From Nematopogon swammerdamellus (Eukaryota; Arthropoda; Insecta; Lepidoptera; Adelidae): a DNA stretch of 64,000 bases. The position numbers and the translations under genes were made by a program. The notes beneath the pieces are model-generated. The model was not told the DNA's origin. It did no database searches and saw nothing but the letters and a program-made list of their open reading frames with translations. The stretch spans positions 3,317,395 through 3,381,394 of the forward strand of contig OX336345.1 in NCBI GenBank assembly GCA_946902875.1. The letters run 5' to 3'. Below are positions 1 through 25,870 of the stretch, one piece after another (positions within the stretch are counted from its first letter, which is position 1; each line of letters begins with the position of its first letter).

Positions 1-1075
1 TAGCTAACTTCCATTATCTTCCATTATCTTTGGTTGATCTTGATAGCCAACATTCCTAGATCGCAGACCTGAGACCCTGTCCTGTCCCATAGAAGTCCTT
101 AAGTCCTAGTACCCCCCCTAGGCAAAACAACACATCATATTATCCTAACTATAGCCATATTTCAATAGATATAACTATAATTTATATGTTTATAGTTAGG
201 TAAAGGTTCAAGGTATAATGTGTGATAGATTATTGTAATTTAATCTTGTAAATTATCTGAAAAATAAGTGGGTGAACTGTGGTAAAAACGTTCGAAAATG
301 CATTTGCTATTTCGTCACAAATACGTCCATACAAAAAACGCTCGCGCACGGCAACGGCCCAAAATTTAGAATGTTCAAAGATAGTTCAGTGAAAAACCAT
401 TTATTCTGTAAGCGTTTGAGTTTATTTAGATGATTCTTCGTCTTATTGACTCTAAGCTCAATGAAGCATTTTTGGTATTAGATGCATTTGTAAAAAATGG
501 CGTGGGAAATAGCAAAGGCATTTTTTAACGATTTTACCACTTTTCAACCACATATTTTAAAAGGAATTTATAAGATTAAATGAAAAATAATGTATTCACA
601 TTATACCTTGAATCTTTACCTAACTATAGGCATATATATTATAGTTAAATCACTTGAAATATGGGTATGGTTAGGGAAATACGAAGTAAGTGCTTTTGCC
701 TAGTACCCCCCCTTAAGTAAGATTTGATCCTCTTCAAATCCGATAATGATCTTTCAGCTGATGCGGCAGAAACAGGTAAGGTTAAGAACAATGTTAAAGC
801 AGTTACAATTTCTGGGTAGCTTGATGCAATGGTATTGAAGTCAACATGGAGGAGCTTGCCAGTTCGAAAGTTGGGTCGATTTTTTTTTTTATTTCTGTTT
901 TAAGCCCTTTTCGAAGCGACAACAGTTCCATCGGTAAGGATATTCCAATATCTTTCTTGTACTTATTTTGAAGGACTTGAGCTTTGGCCAAACTTTCTTC
1001 CTCCGACAGCTTAAGAAATTTAGGAAACAGTACAGAAAACAAATCCACAAGTCTTGGTTTTCCTGCGAATAGCCT
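1..1075 (-). pseudogene. Decayed hAT/ZMYM-like transposase C-terminus, split by a MITE
   Basis: On the minus strand, 803-1075 reads FLKLSEEESLAKAQVLQNKY and onward, and 713-800 continues as LPVSAASAERSLSDLKRIKS, the hallmark of the hAT C-terminal dimerisation domain. The reading resumes beyond the inserted element at about 50-108 with TSMGQDRVSGL, again typical of this domain. The piece is a 5'-truncated relic, interrupted by the element at 119-702 and by stops. It has no role for the host that can be seen. Family assignment is from motif recognition. Confidence 0.7.
119..702. mobile_element. MITE, about 130-bp TIRs, 10-bp target duplication
   Basis: Both ends begin TAGGCAAAA when read inward, and the inverted arms stay alignable for about 120 bp. 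GTACCCCCCC lies immediately on each side (109-118 and 703-712), a perfect 10-bp direct repeat best read as the target-site duplication. The 584-bp element has no coding capacity. Superfamily is uncertain: a 9-10 bp duplication fits Mutator-like elements, while hAT would give 8. Confidence 0.8.
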
Positions 1076-1091
1076 CGGTATGACATGAGGG

Positions 1092-1133
1092 CTATTCGTA
1101 GGTATACCTGCATGCAGGTATACCTACGAATAG
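1092..1133. repeat. Perfect 42-bp palindrome
   Basis: The arm CTATTCGTAGGTATACCTGC (plus one A) is followed with no spacer by its exact reverse complement, giving 21 + 21 bases. No flanking direct repeat is visible. It could be the collapsed remnant of a fold-back element or a cruciform-forming site. Confidence 0.95.
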
Positions 1134-1489
1134 ACACTTCAGTAGAGTAGAGCACATACTTAGTTAGTACGTTGTAACCACTGAATTGATTTGGGATTTG
1201 AATCCCAATTCAGTAGTAGTAACTAATATCTCATACGTGATAGTAAACTACGAGTACCTATTACAGAGTTGATGACAAACTATTTTTTTAGGATCTCCGT
1301 CGGTTTTGAATATGCCGGCGTCATCGACGTCTTCCATCCAGGCCAATTTCTCTTACTATGTACCTCTTATAATTCATTAGTACCTGTAATAAATAATTCT
1401 AGAGTCCGATTCTTATTTGTTTTGAGCCATCTGACATTACGTTTGATAATACATAAAACATCAAATAAGTGAAAAAAATAAATTCGTAC
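1134..1489. other. AT-rich intergenic stretch
   Basis: No gene, RNA or transposon ends are recognised here. The small open frames have no family-like motifs. Confidence 0.5.
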
Positions 1490-1722
1490 CAATCGGCCTT
1501 GCAGATCTATCCTCCACAGAACTTCTAAACTCTGGAACGCTCTCCCTGCCCACATATTTCCTCCCAACTATAGTTTCGGATCCTACAAGAGAGGCATGAA
1601 TAGGCACCTGTCAGGCCGGTATGACATTCGTAACCCCCGCGTACGACCGAATGTCCATGGGCGTCGTTAGACGTTGGGTTGCTCGGCGCCACATGTCGCG
1701 CTTTCTATAAAAAAAAAAACCT
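1490..1722 (+). pseudogene. LINE 3' end fragment (reverse transcriptase C-terminus plus tail)
   Basis: The sequence encodes LWNALPAHIFPPNYSFGSYK RG-like residues typical of the last part of Jockey/CR1-type reverse transcriptases. It is followed by a shared 3' tail (CGTACGACCGAATGTCCATG) and a run of A at about 1710. Related tails lie at 4722-4801, 18270-18400, 35020-35400 and 38845-39010. Confidence 0.7.
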
Positions 1723-1779
1723 AGTGCTTTCAGCTTAGAGAATTTGAGTAATAATGTTTATTTTTATTTTTTATAGGCG

Positions 1780-2500
1780 TGTCTAATTTATTGACAAGCC
1801 TTTTGAAGATTCCCAGGTTATACCGGGTGTTAAAACGGCGAGTACATTAATTTCGCCAGCGCAATCCTCATGTTTTTCCTAGACAAAAAAGCAAATAAAG
1901 TTTTTCTCTAAAGTGTCTAGTTTTGGAGATATGAATTTTTAAAATGTATCTTTTCGTCTAGTGTAATTTCACGCGTTAATGCCGCTCCGCACCCTCCGCC
2001 TGCCGACCTCCAGTCCTCCACTCACAAAGCTAACCCTCGCCCCTCCCGCCAACACCTCCGACCGAGGCGCTCACGTCTCACCCGCTCTTCCCCCCTCCGC
2101 GTCGCCCTATTGTCATTAGATCATTATTACACTAAAATAATCAATTAGTTTGTATGAAAACTGTAACTTTTTAGTGAAAGGGAATTCAGAAAAAAGTTAT
2201 TTGACTTTTTTGTTACTCTTGATCCCAATAATCATTTCCTAAATTTAATGTACTCGCCGTTTTTACACCCTGTATAATAGGTGGTAGGGTAGGGAACACA
2301 CTCACCGGAAGACCGTTCCATATTTTCGCCGTTCGACACAGGAAAGATTTCGAAAAACGGTGTGTTCTTAGAAGTTGAGTGTCAACAACATATGCATTTT
2401 CCGAGCGAGTCCGGCGGGTGTGGCGGAGACGGATGGGGGCAGGAGAAATCAAGGAAGCAAATTCATCAGAGCAACGTCTATGGTAGTACCTATAAAACAG
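1780..2500 (-). pseudogene. LINE reverse-transcriptase C-terminal fragment, split by a MITE
   Basis: Minus-strand translation of 2273-2460 gives FSKSFLCRTAKIWNGLPVSV and neighbours. Across the inserted element, at 1780-1822, it resumes as YNLGIFKRLVNK. Both pieces belong to the same C-terminal segment of a non-LTR reverse transcriptase; the homologous segment is intact in the copies at 20512-20990 and 24415-24765. Confidence 0.75.
1823..2272. mobile_element. MITE with TA/TATA duplication inside LINE debris
   Basis: The ends are inverted copies: CCGGGTGTTAAAACGGCGAG on the left and, reading inward on the right, CAGGGTGTAAAAACGGCGAG. TATA flanks both sides (1819-1822, 2273-2276), which fits a mariner-type TA target. 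Removing the element rejoins a LINE reading frame, so it is younger than that LINE copy. Confidence 0.8.
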
Positions 2501-2965
2501 GCTAAGAGGCTTATTAATTAATGATTAATACAAAATAATAAAGATACCAAACTACAAAAAACCAATAAGGTAGGTATCTATAATAGCGTATTTAAGTACA
2601 TGTTTTTTTTATATTAACCCAGTTTCCTTTTGTTTCCTTTTTGTGCTGATAAATAAACAAGCATTTACTACAGAAGATATCACAAAGCTCCATTAAAAGC
2701 TTGTCGCGTCATGTTATTTCGAAGCCTTCAGCAAGTCACGACGTACGCTGTCACACTGGGGGGTGTGTTAGCTCTGAAAGAGTTTATATGTTTACTTACA
2801 GGGTCGCTGCTACGTGAACTTTGCCTTCCGGCCATATTCCTTTTTTCTCTGCTGATGTAGTGCCTTAATTCTAGTATATAATGGATCCTGAGCATCGTTC
2901 CTGTTCACATCGTTTGTGGAACTTATCATAAGCGGAGTGTACTTATCGCTCGGTGGAAATTGAAA

Positions 2966-3071
2966 ATGTTTTTGAATAAAATGAATATTTGGAGAATATT
3001 TTGCTTCATTGTTTTGACTAAGTGCACGCTTCAAAAGTCTTCTGTTAGTGCTGAAAATGATTCTCCTCCAG
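2966..3071 (+). CDS. burs: burs exon 1: signal peptide and N-terminus
   Basis: It encodes MFLNKMNIWRIFCFIVLTKC and a short tail ending SAENDSPP. Two in-frame ATGs (2966 and 2981) both have A at -3; either start leaves a hydrophobic leader. The donor is CCAG|gtacga and leaves phase 1, matching exon 2. Confidence 0.85.
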
Positions 3072-6000
3072 GTACGACGGTTTAGTACTTACTTATATTT
3101 TAATCCCCCCAGTGAATACGCATTGGCGTATATAGAGGGGGGGCCGGGTGGGCACGGCCCACCCCAGAAGTGGCTGGTGCCCACCCCAGGATGTTGGGTT
3201 GCCAACCCAAAAGTCTAGGGTGGGCACTTAAATGATTTCACACAAAAAACACTTAAATAATCTACAGCTGAGGAATCAACATAAAATTCCATTTCCATCC
3301 AGGTAATCAAAATAAACACTTTAAGAAAAATTTTTTGTTTAATTTTATTTAGGTAAAGAAACTTTCCGAAATCAATGGTCGAAATACGGTTGAGCCGTAT
3401 TTCGACCTTCGACTTCAAGTTCAAATTACCTACTTTTAGTGCGTAGGTACATCGGGTTTCGGCTTCATCGGCCATCGCTTTTCAGGGGCCAGGCCCACCC
3501 TGGAAAATAACCCTAGATACGCCAATGTGAATACGGAAACCATTTACTTAATGTAAAACAATTTGTGTCACAGAAGATAAAAACTTTGCTAATTATATCG
3601 ATAGAAACACGGCTTAATAATACCCCAGCGCGTTATCTGTTTCTCTACCTAGTGTGGGTCTACTGTAGACTGGTACCGCACCAATCAGAATAATATAAGT
3701 AGGTACTGGTAAAATCTGTATCATGCATGCCTGCCCATAATTTTATCATTATACTATTATTAGTAAGCATAGATTCTATGTAGGTACCATCTAACCCAAA
3801 TATTATAATGCAAATTTATAAATTTCGTTTCAGGTCAGGAATGCCAAGTGACTCCTGTTATCCACGTGCTTCAGTACCCTGGATGTGTTCCGAAGCCAAT
3901 ACCTTCGTACGCCTGCATCGGAAGATGTACCAGCTACTTGCAGGTCGGTACATATTGGAAATGTCAACCTTGTTCACACTTCCACTCGTAATATTCTAAG
4001 TAGTATACTGCCACAGTTGGACCGGATTTGCTTACCACCACGGGATTCCTCGTTGTACAATCTTAAAAAAAAGTTGGTATTTTTTTTTCTAGGACTCGTA
4101 TTTTTCGGGATAAGATCAGTTTCCGATGTCGGACGCGGTTCTCGCGACCTTTTCTGACGCTTCAACCTCGATTATTTCGAAAAATAAATATTAGTAGGTA
4201 CCTAAGCACTGCGAAAAAATGCTACTGAACTTTTTATGAAGCTTAGGAATCCTATGCTGGTAAGCAATTCGGTCGAACTGGGACATTATGTATAATGGAT
4301 TTATGGTTTTTATATTGATGTATTATTATTATCATTTTCAGTATTTATTTTAAATTAACATTTAATTTTATTGTACTCTTGATTTTTTATATTTACTTAA
4401 TGACATTTTTAAGGTTTTTTGGTTTGGTATGATTTTAAATGTTACTTGTAGTATATAAAGTATTTTATTGTTATTGCAAATTGTTGTTTTGACGATAAAC
4501 AATTTTTTCTTGGATCCAAATATAGTAAGAATAATTTTGTACAGTAGGTACTTGACTTTCTTACTTTTGAGTAATTTACTTCTCTGAGTTTATTGATGTG
4601 GCAAATTGACCGATAAAGAATTGAATTTAATTGAATTTAATAAAGAGTAATAAATTACTCTTATTGTATATACCTACACTATAAATTGTGTGTGGCATAT
4701 CATCTTATCATACATAACACACAACGCGACCGAATGTTCGTGGGCATCGTTAGACATTTATGGGGGCCAAAGCGCCACATGTCGCGAATTAAAAAAAAAA
4801 AACTATATGTAATTATTTTTGAATGCAGGTCTCCGGAAGTAAGATTTGGCAAATGGAAAGATCTTGTAACTGCTGTCAAGAATCCGGAGAGAGAGAGGCT
4901 ACAGTCTCTTTGTTCTGCCCTAAAGCCAAGCAAGGGGAGAAGAGGTTCAGAAAAGTAAGCACTTTAATTATAATGAAAAATGTTGCTGCAAAAATACTTA
5001 TATCTTTGCATTCTATGTGTTTTAGGGTTCCGTCCGTATGTGCACTGAAGCCTATTACTAAGACTACGTCGTCCGTCTGTCCGTCCTAGCTTTACAGGCG
5101 GGCTGTATCCTTTGAACCATAATAGTTAGCCGGTTGAAATGATCACCGAATATGTGTTATTTATTATGGCGGGTATGATAACAAATATTAAAAAAAAATC
5201 GAAATAAAAAAAAATATGGGTCCAAATAAATGAAACGTAGTATTTTTCAACACTTTTTGTTTTTGGTCTATCGTAAAACGGTACCTATACATACAATTGC
5301 GGAACTAAATGTAATTTATAATGCAAGTTCTACAGTAAAAGAAGAAATAATAAAAATCGGTCAATTACGTGGTTGTACGGAACCCTCGGTGTGCGAGTCC
5401 GATTCGCACTTGGTCGGTTTTTTTATGTTATCCGTTATGGGTGGCTGAGTCAGGGGGGCCAGAGCACATCTAAATGAGTTTTGAAATAAGTATAGAAGGC
5501 AGTAAGGTCTAAGTAAGCCATGTATTGCATGGTCCAAATAATAGCGATATAATATATTATAGCATACTTATATGGAATGGTCGAATTATATTTTGAGAAA
5601 AATATTTAAATGCTGATTTAACTATAGGTTAAAACCAAGTAATAAAAAAAAGAAAATAAATATTCCCTTCTAAACCGAATGCTTTTGGGCGTCGGTCGTC
5701 GGCTCAACAATCCATGCTGATGGCGCGGCGCGTCTCGCGTATCAATAAAAAAATATGTATTGTCTGTCTCCTATATGTGGGTGATTTGGGGAAAACTAGC
5801 TAATGTAGTGTTATTTTATAAGCCATAAATTTACTCTTCTCAAAAGGGAGCCTAAAAAAATTGAAATGTTTCCTATTACCTATGCATAAAAATCTGGTCC
5901 ACAATTTTCAATTTAATCTCATACTTTAGTTTAAATTTGCGTGACACAATGTTTTGTTTTCAATGGAAAATAAAAATTGTCGAAAAATACCTATAAACTT

Positions 6001-6956
6001 CAAAAATATAATTGGAAACATATTTTGAAATAAGTAAATTCAATTCAATTGAACAGATGTCCATGTGCCTATATGTGGTGTCGGAGCAGAGAGCGGAGAT
6101 CGGGAGCCTGATTCCCTCAACATATAAGGAGTCGTCCAACTTACCCCATTCACCCATTGGGAAACAGGCGTGCCGTTATGTACCTATCTGTGTATGTAAA
6201 TTTACAGCCTAAAAACGTTTTATTGTGATTGCGTTCAATTTTAAAAAATTTCAGGGTTTCGAATCTGGGCAAAGTAGTCAAACAGCTTTTTGACGAGATG
6301 TTTACGACAGGATCACGGCAGCTTGACCATGTTATATTAAGACTGCTGCAAACGTCTAATAATTAAACGTATAGCTAACAAGCTTACGATAATACCGTTT
6401 TTTATATTACCATAACTTATTTTTAAACCCTAATAATGCCTAACAAAAAAAAGTTAATAAAAAATTGTCATAAAAGGCTCGACTCGATCGAACGAACCCA
6501 CGACCTTGGGATAAAAATTTATAGGCTCTACGCTCTACCCTACACTTTACCCCTTCATCAGTAGAACATATGGATGATGAAATGATATCCGATTCAGTAG
6601 ACAGGAATCGAAGACTAATGTCAGGCACGCACGTCACGGAATATCGTACCGTCTTGTCGCCGTTCAGTAAGAAAGCCGTAAATACGTTTTCATATATTTC
6701 TAGCTCCTGTGTGTGATGCAGTGACGTGGAGTGGACGTGAAGTACCGTTAGGTACAGTAGACATAGCCAGTGAGAAGGCAGCCATACGCTAAATTATTTT
6801 TGTATAAATGTTATTCAGGTATCGACAAAGGCTCCATTGGAGTGCATGTGCCGGCCTTGCGGGGGTGTCGAGGAGGGTGCCGTCATACCGCAGGAAATTG
6901 CTGGATATTCTGAAGAAGGTCCTCTCACCAACCACTTCCGGAAGTCTCCGCAATAG
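2966..6956 (+). CDS. burs: Bursicon subunit alpha (complete gene, four coding exons)
   Basis: Bursicon alpha is a secreted cystine-knot glycoprotein. In insects it dimerises with its partner subunit (pburs) and acts on the receptor rickets/LGR2 to trigger cuticle tanning and wing expansion. Joining 2966-3071, 3834-3943, 4829-4954 and 6819-6956 at canonical GT/AG sites gives one frame of 159 residues (154 if the second in-frame ATG at 2981 is used). It has a hydrophobic signal peptide (residues 9-18 of the long form, FCFIVL core), the opening CQVTPVIHVLQYPGCVPKPI, the middle WQMERSCNCCQESGE, and the ending CMCRPC...NHFRKSPQ. Eleven cysteines (four, four and three in exons 2-4) match the family. 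Introns hold an hAT MITE, two LINE tails and a repeat. The partner subunit gene was not found. Very confident. Confidence 0.95.
3121..3527. mobile_element. hAT-like MITE in burs intron 1
   Basis: The ends are CATTGGCGTATATAG and its near-perfect inverse CTAGATACGCCAATG. TGAATACG is duplicated exactly at 3113-3120 and 3528-3535, an 8-bp duplication as hAT elements make. The interior is GC-rich at both flanks (CCCACCC motifs) and has no credible transposase. Confidence 0.9.
3834..3943 (+). CDS. burs: burs exon 2: first half of cystine knot
   Basis: The acceptor is tttcag|GT, which completes a Gly codon. Residues run QECQVTPVIHVLQYPGCVPK to CIGRCTSYLQ, with four knot cysteines. The donor is CTTGCAG|gtcggt, phase 0. 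Confidence 0.95.
3944..4714. other. burs intron 2, AT-rich
   Basis: This is plain AT-rich intron with T-runs; no coding or element ends are recognised apart from the LINE tail that follows. Confidence 0.6.
4722..4801 (+). mobile_element. LINE 3' tail in burs intron 2
   Basis: It shares CGACCGAATGTTCGTGGGCA and CGCCACATGTCGCG with the tail at 1640-1710 and ends in a run of A. It is a short 5'-truncated retroposed copy lying directly before the exon 3 acceptor. Confidence 0.75.
4829..4954 (+). CDS. burs: burs exon 3: middle of cystine knot
   Basis: The acceptor is gaatgcag|GTC. It encodes 42 residues, VSGSKIWQMERSCNCCQESG through LFCPKAKQGEKRFRK, with four cysteines. The donor is AAA|gtaagc. 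A LINE tail ends in an A-run only about 27 bp before this acceptor. Confidence 0.95.
5024..5424 (-). repeat. Interspersed repeat with TIR-like ends (family P), burs intron 3
   Basis: The left end is TAGGGTTCCGTCCGTATGTG and the right end GGAACCCTCGGTGTGCGAGT followed by GATTCGCACTTGGTCGGTTT. Other copies, opposite in orientation, lie at 26515-26895, 57880-59150 (interrupted) and 63432-63850. The name family P is local to this report. Confidence 0.75.
5425..6810. other. Rest of burs intron 3
   Basis: It holds another LINE tail with an A-run (about 5675-5750) and, at about 6470-6560, a minus-strand tRNA-like sequence with a T-arm/B-box GGTTCG motif, probably SINE-derived. Nothing else is recognised. 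Confidence 0.5.
6819..6956 (+). CDS. burs: burs exon 4: C-terminus and stop
   Basis: The acceptor is ttattcag|GTA. It encodes VSTKAPLECMCRPCGGVEEG then AVIPQEIAGYSEEGPLTNHF and RKSPQ, stop TAG at 6954-6956. The last three knot cysteines are here. AATAAA at 6963-6968 and 7046-7051 are candidate polyadenylation signals. Confidence 0.95.
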   Translation, partial: VSTKAPLECMCRPCGGVEEGAVIPQEIAGYSEEGPLTNHFRKSPQ

Positions 6957-7051
6957 ACGAAGAATAAATATAGCTCCAAATAAGTTTGCCGAGATTAATG
7001 TGGTTATTGCTTTTTGATTTTATTGTTGGTTAGTAAAAACTAAGAAATAAA

Positions 7052-7560
7052 TGGTGTTGTTAATAGAATGTATCGTTTACGATTGAAATCCAGTGGATGC
7101 AAAATGTGTTAAAAGTTATGTAATTAAAAACTGTATTTCAAACCATGTTTTGTTTTCATTGAAACTGTAAGTCTAATATTATAATAACAGATGATAATAA
7201 TCAATCACACATAATATGAAATCTATTTTTTATCGAACATGCACTTATAAAAAATACCTATTTTTTTTATTTTACCTAGGGAGCTAAAAAAAATAATTTT
7301 GAGCGAACAATCGTATTTTCGCCACACATTTCGGATAGATGTTTATCATTAAAATAATTCTTTTGTAAGAGAAATTGTATTTAAAATCAACTTTACTATA
7401 ACTGTTCTCTGGAAAACAAGGAAAAAGTAATGAAGAAGTAACTACATTTTTATACTATAATCGTTTTTAATAGTTCTTTTCAAAGTAGCGAAATGATGAT
7501 GAAATTTTTCTGCCGCACCGCCGCCGCTGCACCAACGTATCTTGCGCGCTATATTTGAAG
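7052..7560. other. AT-rich intergenic DNA between burs and LSD1
   Basis: Beyond the candidate poly(A) signals of burs no feature is recognised. Confidence 0.5.
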
Positions 7561-7660
7561 TTACAAACGAGTGAGTGCTCTGATTGGTCGATGCCAGTTT
7601 TGCGGGAAATTTAAATTTCGGAAGTATTTGGTGAAAAATTTAAACACCCTAACATTGCTT
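7561..7660 (-). repeat. Copy 1 of the CCAAT/E2F-motif repeat
   Basis: Read on the minus strand it has CCAAT (7583-7587) near TTTCCCGC (7602-7609) and GAAATTTAAATTTC. The same block occurs in the fold-back at 8992-9258 and immediately upstream of LSD1 at 9755-9860. Confidence 0.8.
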
Positions 7661-7680
7661 AAAAAAAAAAACAAAAAACT

Positions 7681-7750
7681 TTTGTGGGACTCGAACCCAT
7701 GGTCAAAAAATACAAACCCTACACCGTACCAATGCGCCACGAAATCACTA
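7681..7750 (-). repeat. tRNA-like repeat, copy 1
   Basis: The minus strand contains GACCATGGGTTCGAGTCCCA, a T-arm with B-box, and a degenerate 5' half. It is alignable to the tRNA-like sequence at 9267-9342. The anticodon arm is degenerate, so it is a tRNA-derived repeat rather than a working tRNA gene. Confidence 0.6.
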
Positions 7751-8991
7751 AGTGTAGCGACACACCTGCGGTAGGTTCCGCGCCGAACGTTCCGCTAAAT
7801 ACGCTCGCAGTGTTTTTTAAGTCACCTATGGCACATTAGCCGAAATTACGCGGCGTTCGGCGGAACGCCGAACCTTCCGTTTAGCGTCTCTTTCCGCGAG
7901 AACGCATTCAATGTATTTTGCATAGTTGATAGTCAAACAGACTAGTTAACCGTCTTCATTCAAACGCGCCGATTTCGCACTCACACAAGCGCGCGCCAGC
8001 GCACGCTTGTGTGAGTACGCACGCAGCACACACAACCACTACTTACATTCTCACTTCCCTCGCTTGTAGTCAGTGATGGCCGCCCCGCACTCCATTTTTT
8101 TTTACCGTGTGGTATCTATTGAAAGTTAAGCCAGCCATGGACGATAGCGCCATCGCGTCAGTTGGAACCACGTCAGTCCAAAAACTGACCGTGCGTGTCA
8201 AATCCGTGAGCCAATATTTGGCGTGACGCCGACCCACGGATTTTCCGGGCGCACCATAATCCATCGTGGCGTCATGCCATGGCTTCACGCCGTCCGCCCG
8301 TGCATGTGCGAACTCACATCCATTTCGACTCATTTCGTAGATCGGAGCGGTACGATTGCACGTGCGTGCGCCTAGGGTAGGGTTGCCATAAAGGCACAGG
8401 TACTGACCGGGACACTATATCAAAACCTAGATTATGCATAAATTCTATTAGATAATTAGGTAGGCAATGGTTTTGAATGTTCATAACCAATAAATTATAG
8501 GCCACAGAAAATTGTCCGATTCAGAACGATTCACGCAGCTCTGTAAACTCACAGATAGTTAGCCAAAAGTCTCCAATGAACGTTCGTTGTATATGTATAC
8601 ACATAATTGACATCTGCGAATGAAATCTACGGACTTATAATGCCTGAAACGCTCTGTAAGGAGTGTTAGGAAATAAGAAGAAACACTAAGCCCTTTGAAG
8701 ATTTTTTTAATATACTACTGCTACTAATATTAATATGGATAAAACTAACTGACTTCTGGTTCCAGACCGGGACATTTGCTGGTCAGGCGGGACGCCGCGC
8801 CGCCGGGACTGAGATTCTAAACCGGTGACAAGTCCCGGTGTACCGGGACGAATGGAAATCCTAATGAGAAGACTGACCACAATTTGGAGCGATCGTTCGT
8901 GGGCTAATATTTTGGAACCACGCCATTTGTCGTCACGCCGCGCCAGTTGTAATGAAGTCAATTGGCGCCATCGTCCATGGCGGGCTTTAGA
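7751..8991. other. GC-richer repeat region upstream of LSD1
   Basis: It contains an inverted repeat around 7978-8016 (CTCACACAAGCG / CGCTTGTGTGAG) and two related blocks in opposite orientation, near 8131-8300 and 8900-8990, sharing GCCATGGACGAT and GGAACCACG. They look like ends of an old DNA transposon, but no clear target duplication was found. No gene is recognised. Confidence 0.45.
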
Positions 8992-9258
8992 CGACCTAAC
9001 GAATATCGGGTTAAGTAGGTTCGCTAGGAGTGCCGAAGGCGGAGCCAGACGAAATTTAAATTTCCCGCCAAACTGGCATCGGCCAATCAGCGTAAATCAC
9101 CCTATAGATTATGGATATATGCGGCCGGGCGGCATAATATATCCAAAGTCCACTAGGCGAATTATGCTGATTGCCAGTTTGGCGGAAAATTTAAATTTCG
9201 TCCGGCTCCGCCCCCGGCACTCCCAGCGAACCTAGTGAATCCGATATTCGTTAGGTCG
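8992..9258. mobile_element. 267-bp fold-back element carrying CCAAT and E2F-like motifs
   Basis: The two ends are CGACCTAACGAATATCGG and its inverse, and homology between arms runs almost to the centre near 9125 (GCGGCCGGGCGG). Each arm carries a GAAATTTAAATTT block beside an E2F-like site (TTTCCCGCC at 9061-9069); CCAAT is at 9083-9087. No target duplication is obvious. The same core forms the LSD1 upstream region at 9755-9860. Confidence 0.8.
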
Positions 9259-9266
9259 GTTATGTG

Positions 9267-9342
9267 ATTTGGTAGCTCAGTGGTATAGTGTAGGGCTTTA
9301 TTTTTTCGATCTCGACCATGGGTTCGAGTCCCGTTGCCAAAT
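9267..9342 (+). repeat. tRNA-like repeat, copy 2 (possible tRNA pseudogene)
   Basis: The ends ATTTGGT and GCCAAAT can pair as a 7-bp acceptor stem. An A-box-like TAGCTCAGTGG and a T-arm ATGGGTTCGAGTCCCGT follow. The anticodon arm is too long and irregular, so a functional tRNA is unlikely. A T-rich tail follows. Confidence 0.55.
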
Positions 9343-9405
9343 TTTTTTTTGTTTTTTTTTTGTGATCCAATGTTACGGTGGTGTTATAACCACCTAAAAA
9401 AAATA

Positions 9406-9737
9406 TTGGTTATCTGTAAAGTCGGTTTACGGACAATAGTTTTACGTGATGACGTGGAATAATCGTAGTACATAGAGCAAAGATCAGTAATTCTATTTCC
9501 AGTAGAAAGATTAATCATCTTGTGACTGGCCATCAATAAACTTCTGTTGTCTGATCTTGACAGTTTTACTTCTTAAGACGTTTCCATGGTAACTTTGACT
9601 ATACCTATTGTGCCTCTCTATCGCTTGTTACGCGCTCTCGCTTGGACACACAGGCTCAGATGGAACGTGACCCTTTTTTGTGCGTGCAGCCGGTGTTCAT
9701 CAATTTATAAGACGTGACGTCATCACATCACGTCAAA
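9406..9737 (+). repeat. Interspersed repeat family Q, copy 1
   Basis: It contains blocks such as ATCATCTTGTGACTGGCCAT and TAAGACGTTTCCATGGTAAC and ends GACGTGACGTCATCACATCA. A second copy lies inverted at 61921-62352. The name family Q is local to this report. Confidence 0.8.
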
Positions 9738-9754
9738 AACTTTATTTTCGAAAA

Positions 9755-10013
9755 TACTTCCGAAATTTAAATTTTCCCGCAAAACTGAGAACGACCAATC
9801 AGGGCAACTCGCCTAGTGGACTTTGGAAATATGCGGCCGGGCGGCTGTCAAGAGGCTGTCAGCCTCAATCGTCAGCCAAGCAAGTAGATATATATTCTTT
9901 GTTTGTAGTAAGTATTCTTTGAGTATTGATCGGTCGTTTTTTGTTTTGTTCCCTTGTTTTCTCGGCTTCCTCGCTTTAACGTTCAAGTGTGTGTGTAAGC
10001 TCCAGCCACCACC
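9755..10013 (+). promoter_or_regulatory. LSD1 upstream region and 5' leader, repeat-derived
   Basis: An E2F-like TTTCCCGC (9773-9780) and a CCAAT box (9795-9799) precede a GC-rich ATGCGGCCGGGCGGC block, then a pyrimidine-rich leader to the start codon. The same motif block is repeated at 7561-7660 and in the fold-back, so the probable promoter is made of repeat sequence. A stop TAA in frame at 9996-9998 bounds the coding start. The transcription start itself cannot be read. Confidence 0.5.
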
Positions 10014-25602
<15,589 letters not shown>

Positions 25603-25688
25603 GCCATCTGCATGTAATAGGGATCGGAATAGGTAGCTGATGTTGCCGAGAAGACATAACATGGAGTGGTTAAAACCACCGAGTTGTG

Positions 25689-25870
25689 CAACAGATGGGT
25701 CTTTGTGCCTTACTTGCTGATTGATAGTTATCTTGTCCGAATACTTTGCTAAACATGGTCCGGTCGGTGTTGTGTTGCAATTGCCAAAATTCTTGCAGCA
25801 CAACACCGATTACTCTGCTTACCCTGATTATCGGGATACAGCATGTGTATGTATGTATGTATGTATGGTT
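25689..25870. repeat. Interspersed repeat shared with 38560-38720
   Basis: Shared blocks include AATACTTTGCTAAAC and ACACCGATTACTCTGCT, ending in a GTAT run. The remaining stretch to 26514 shows no recognised gene. Confidence 0.65.

Noticed and set aside
9267..9342. Functional tRNA gene
   Set aside because: Acceptor and T-arms look good, but the anticodon region is too long and unpaired, and a related degenerate copy lies at 7681-7750, so it is a tRNA-derived repeat.
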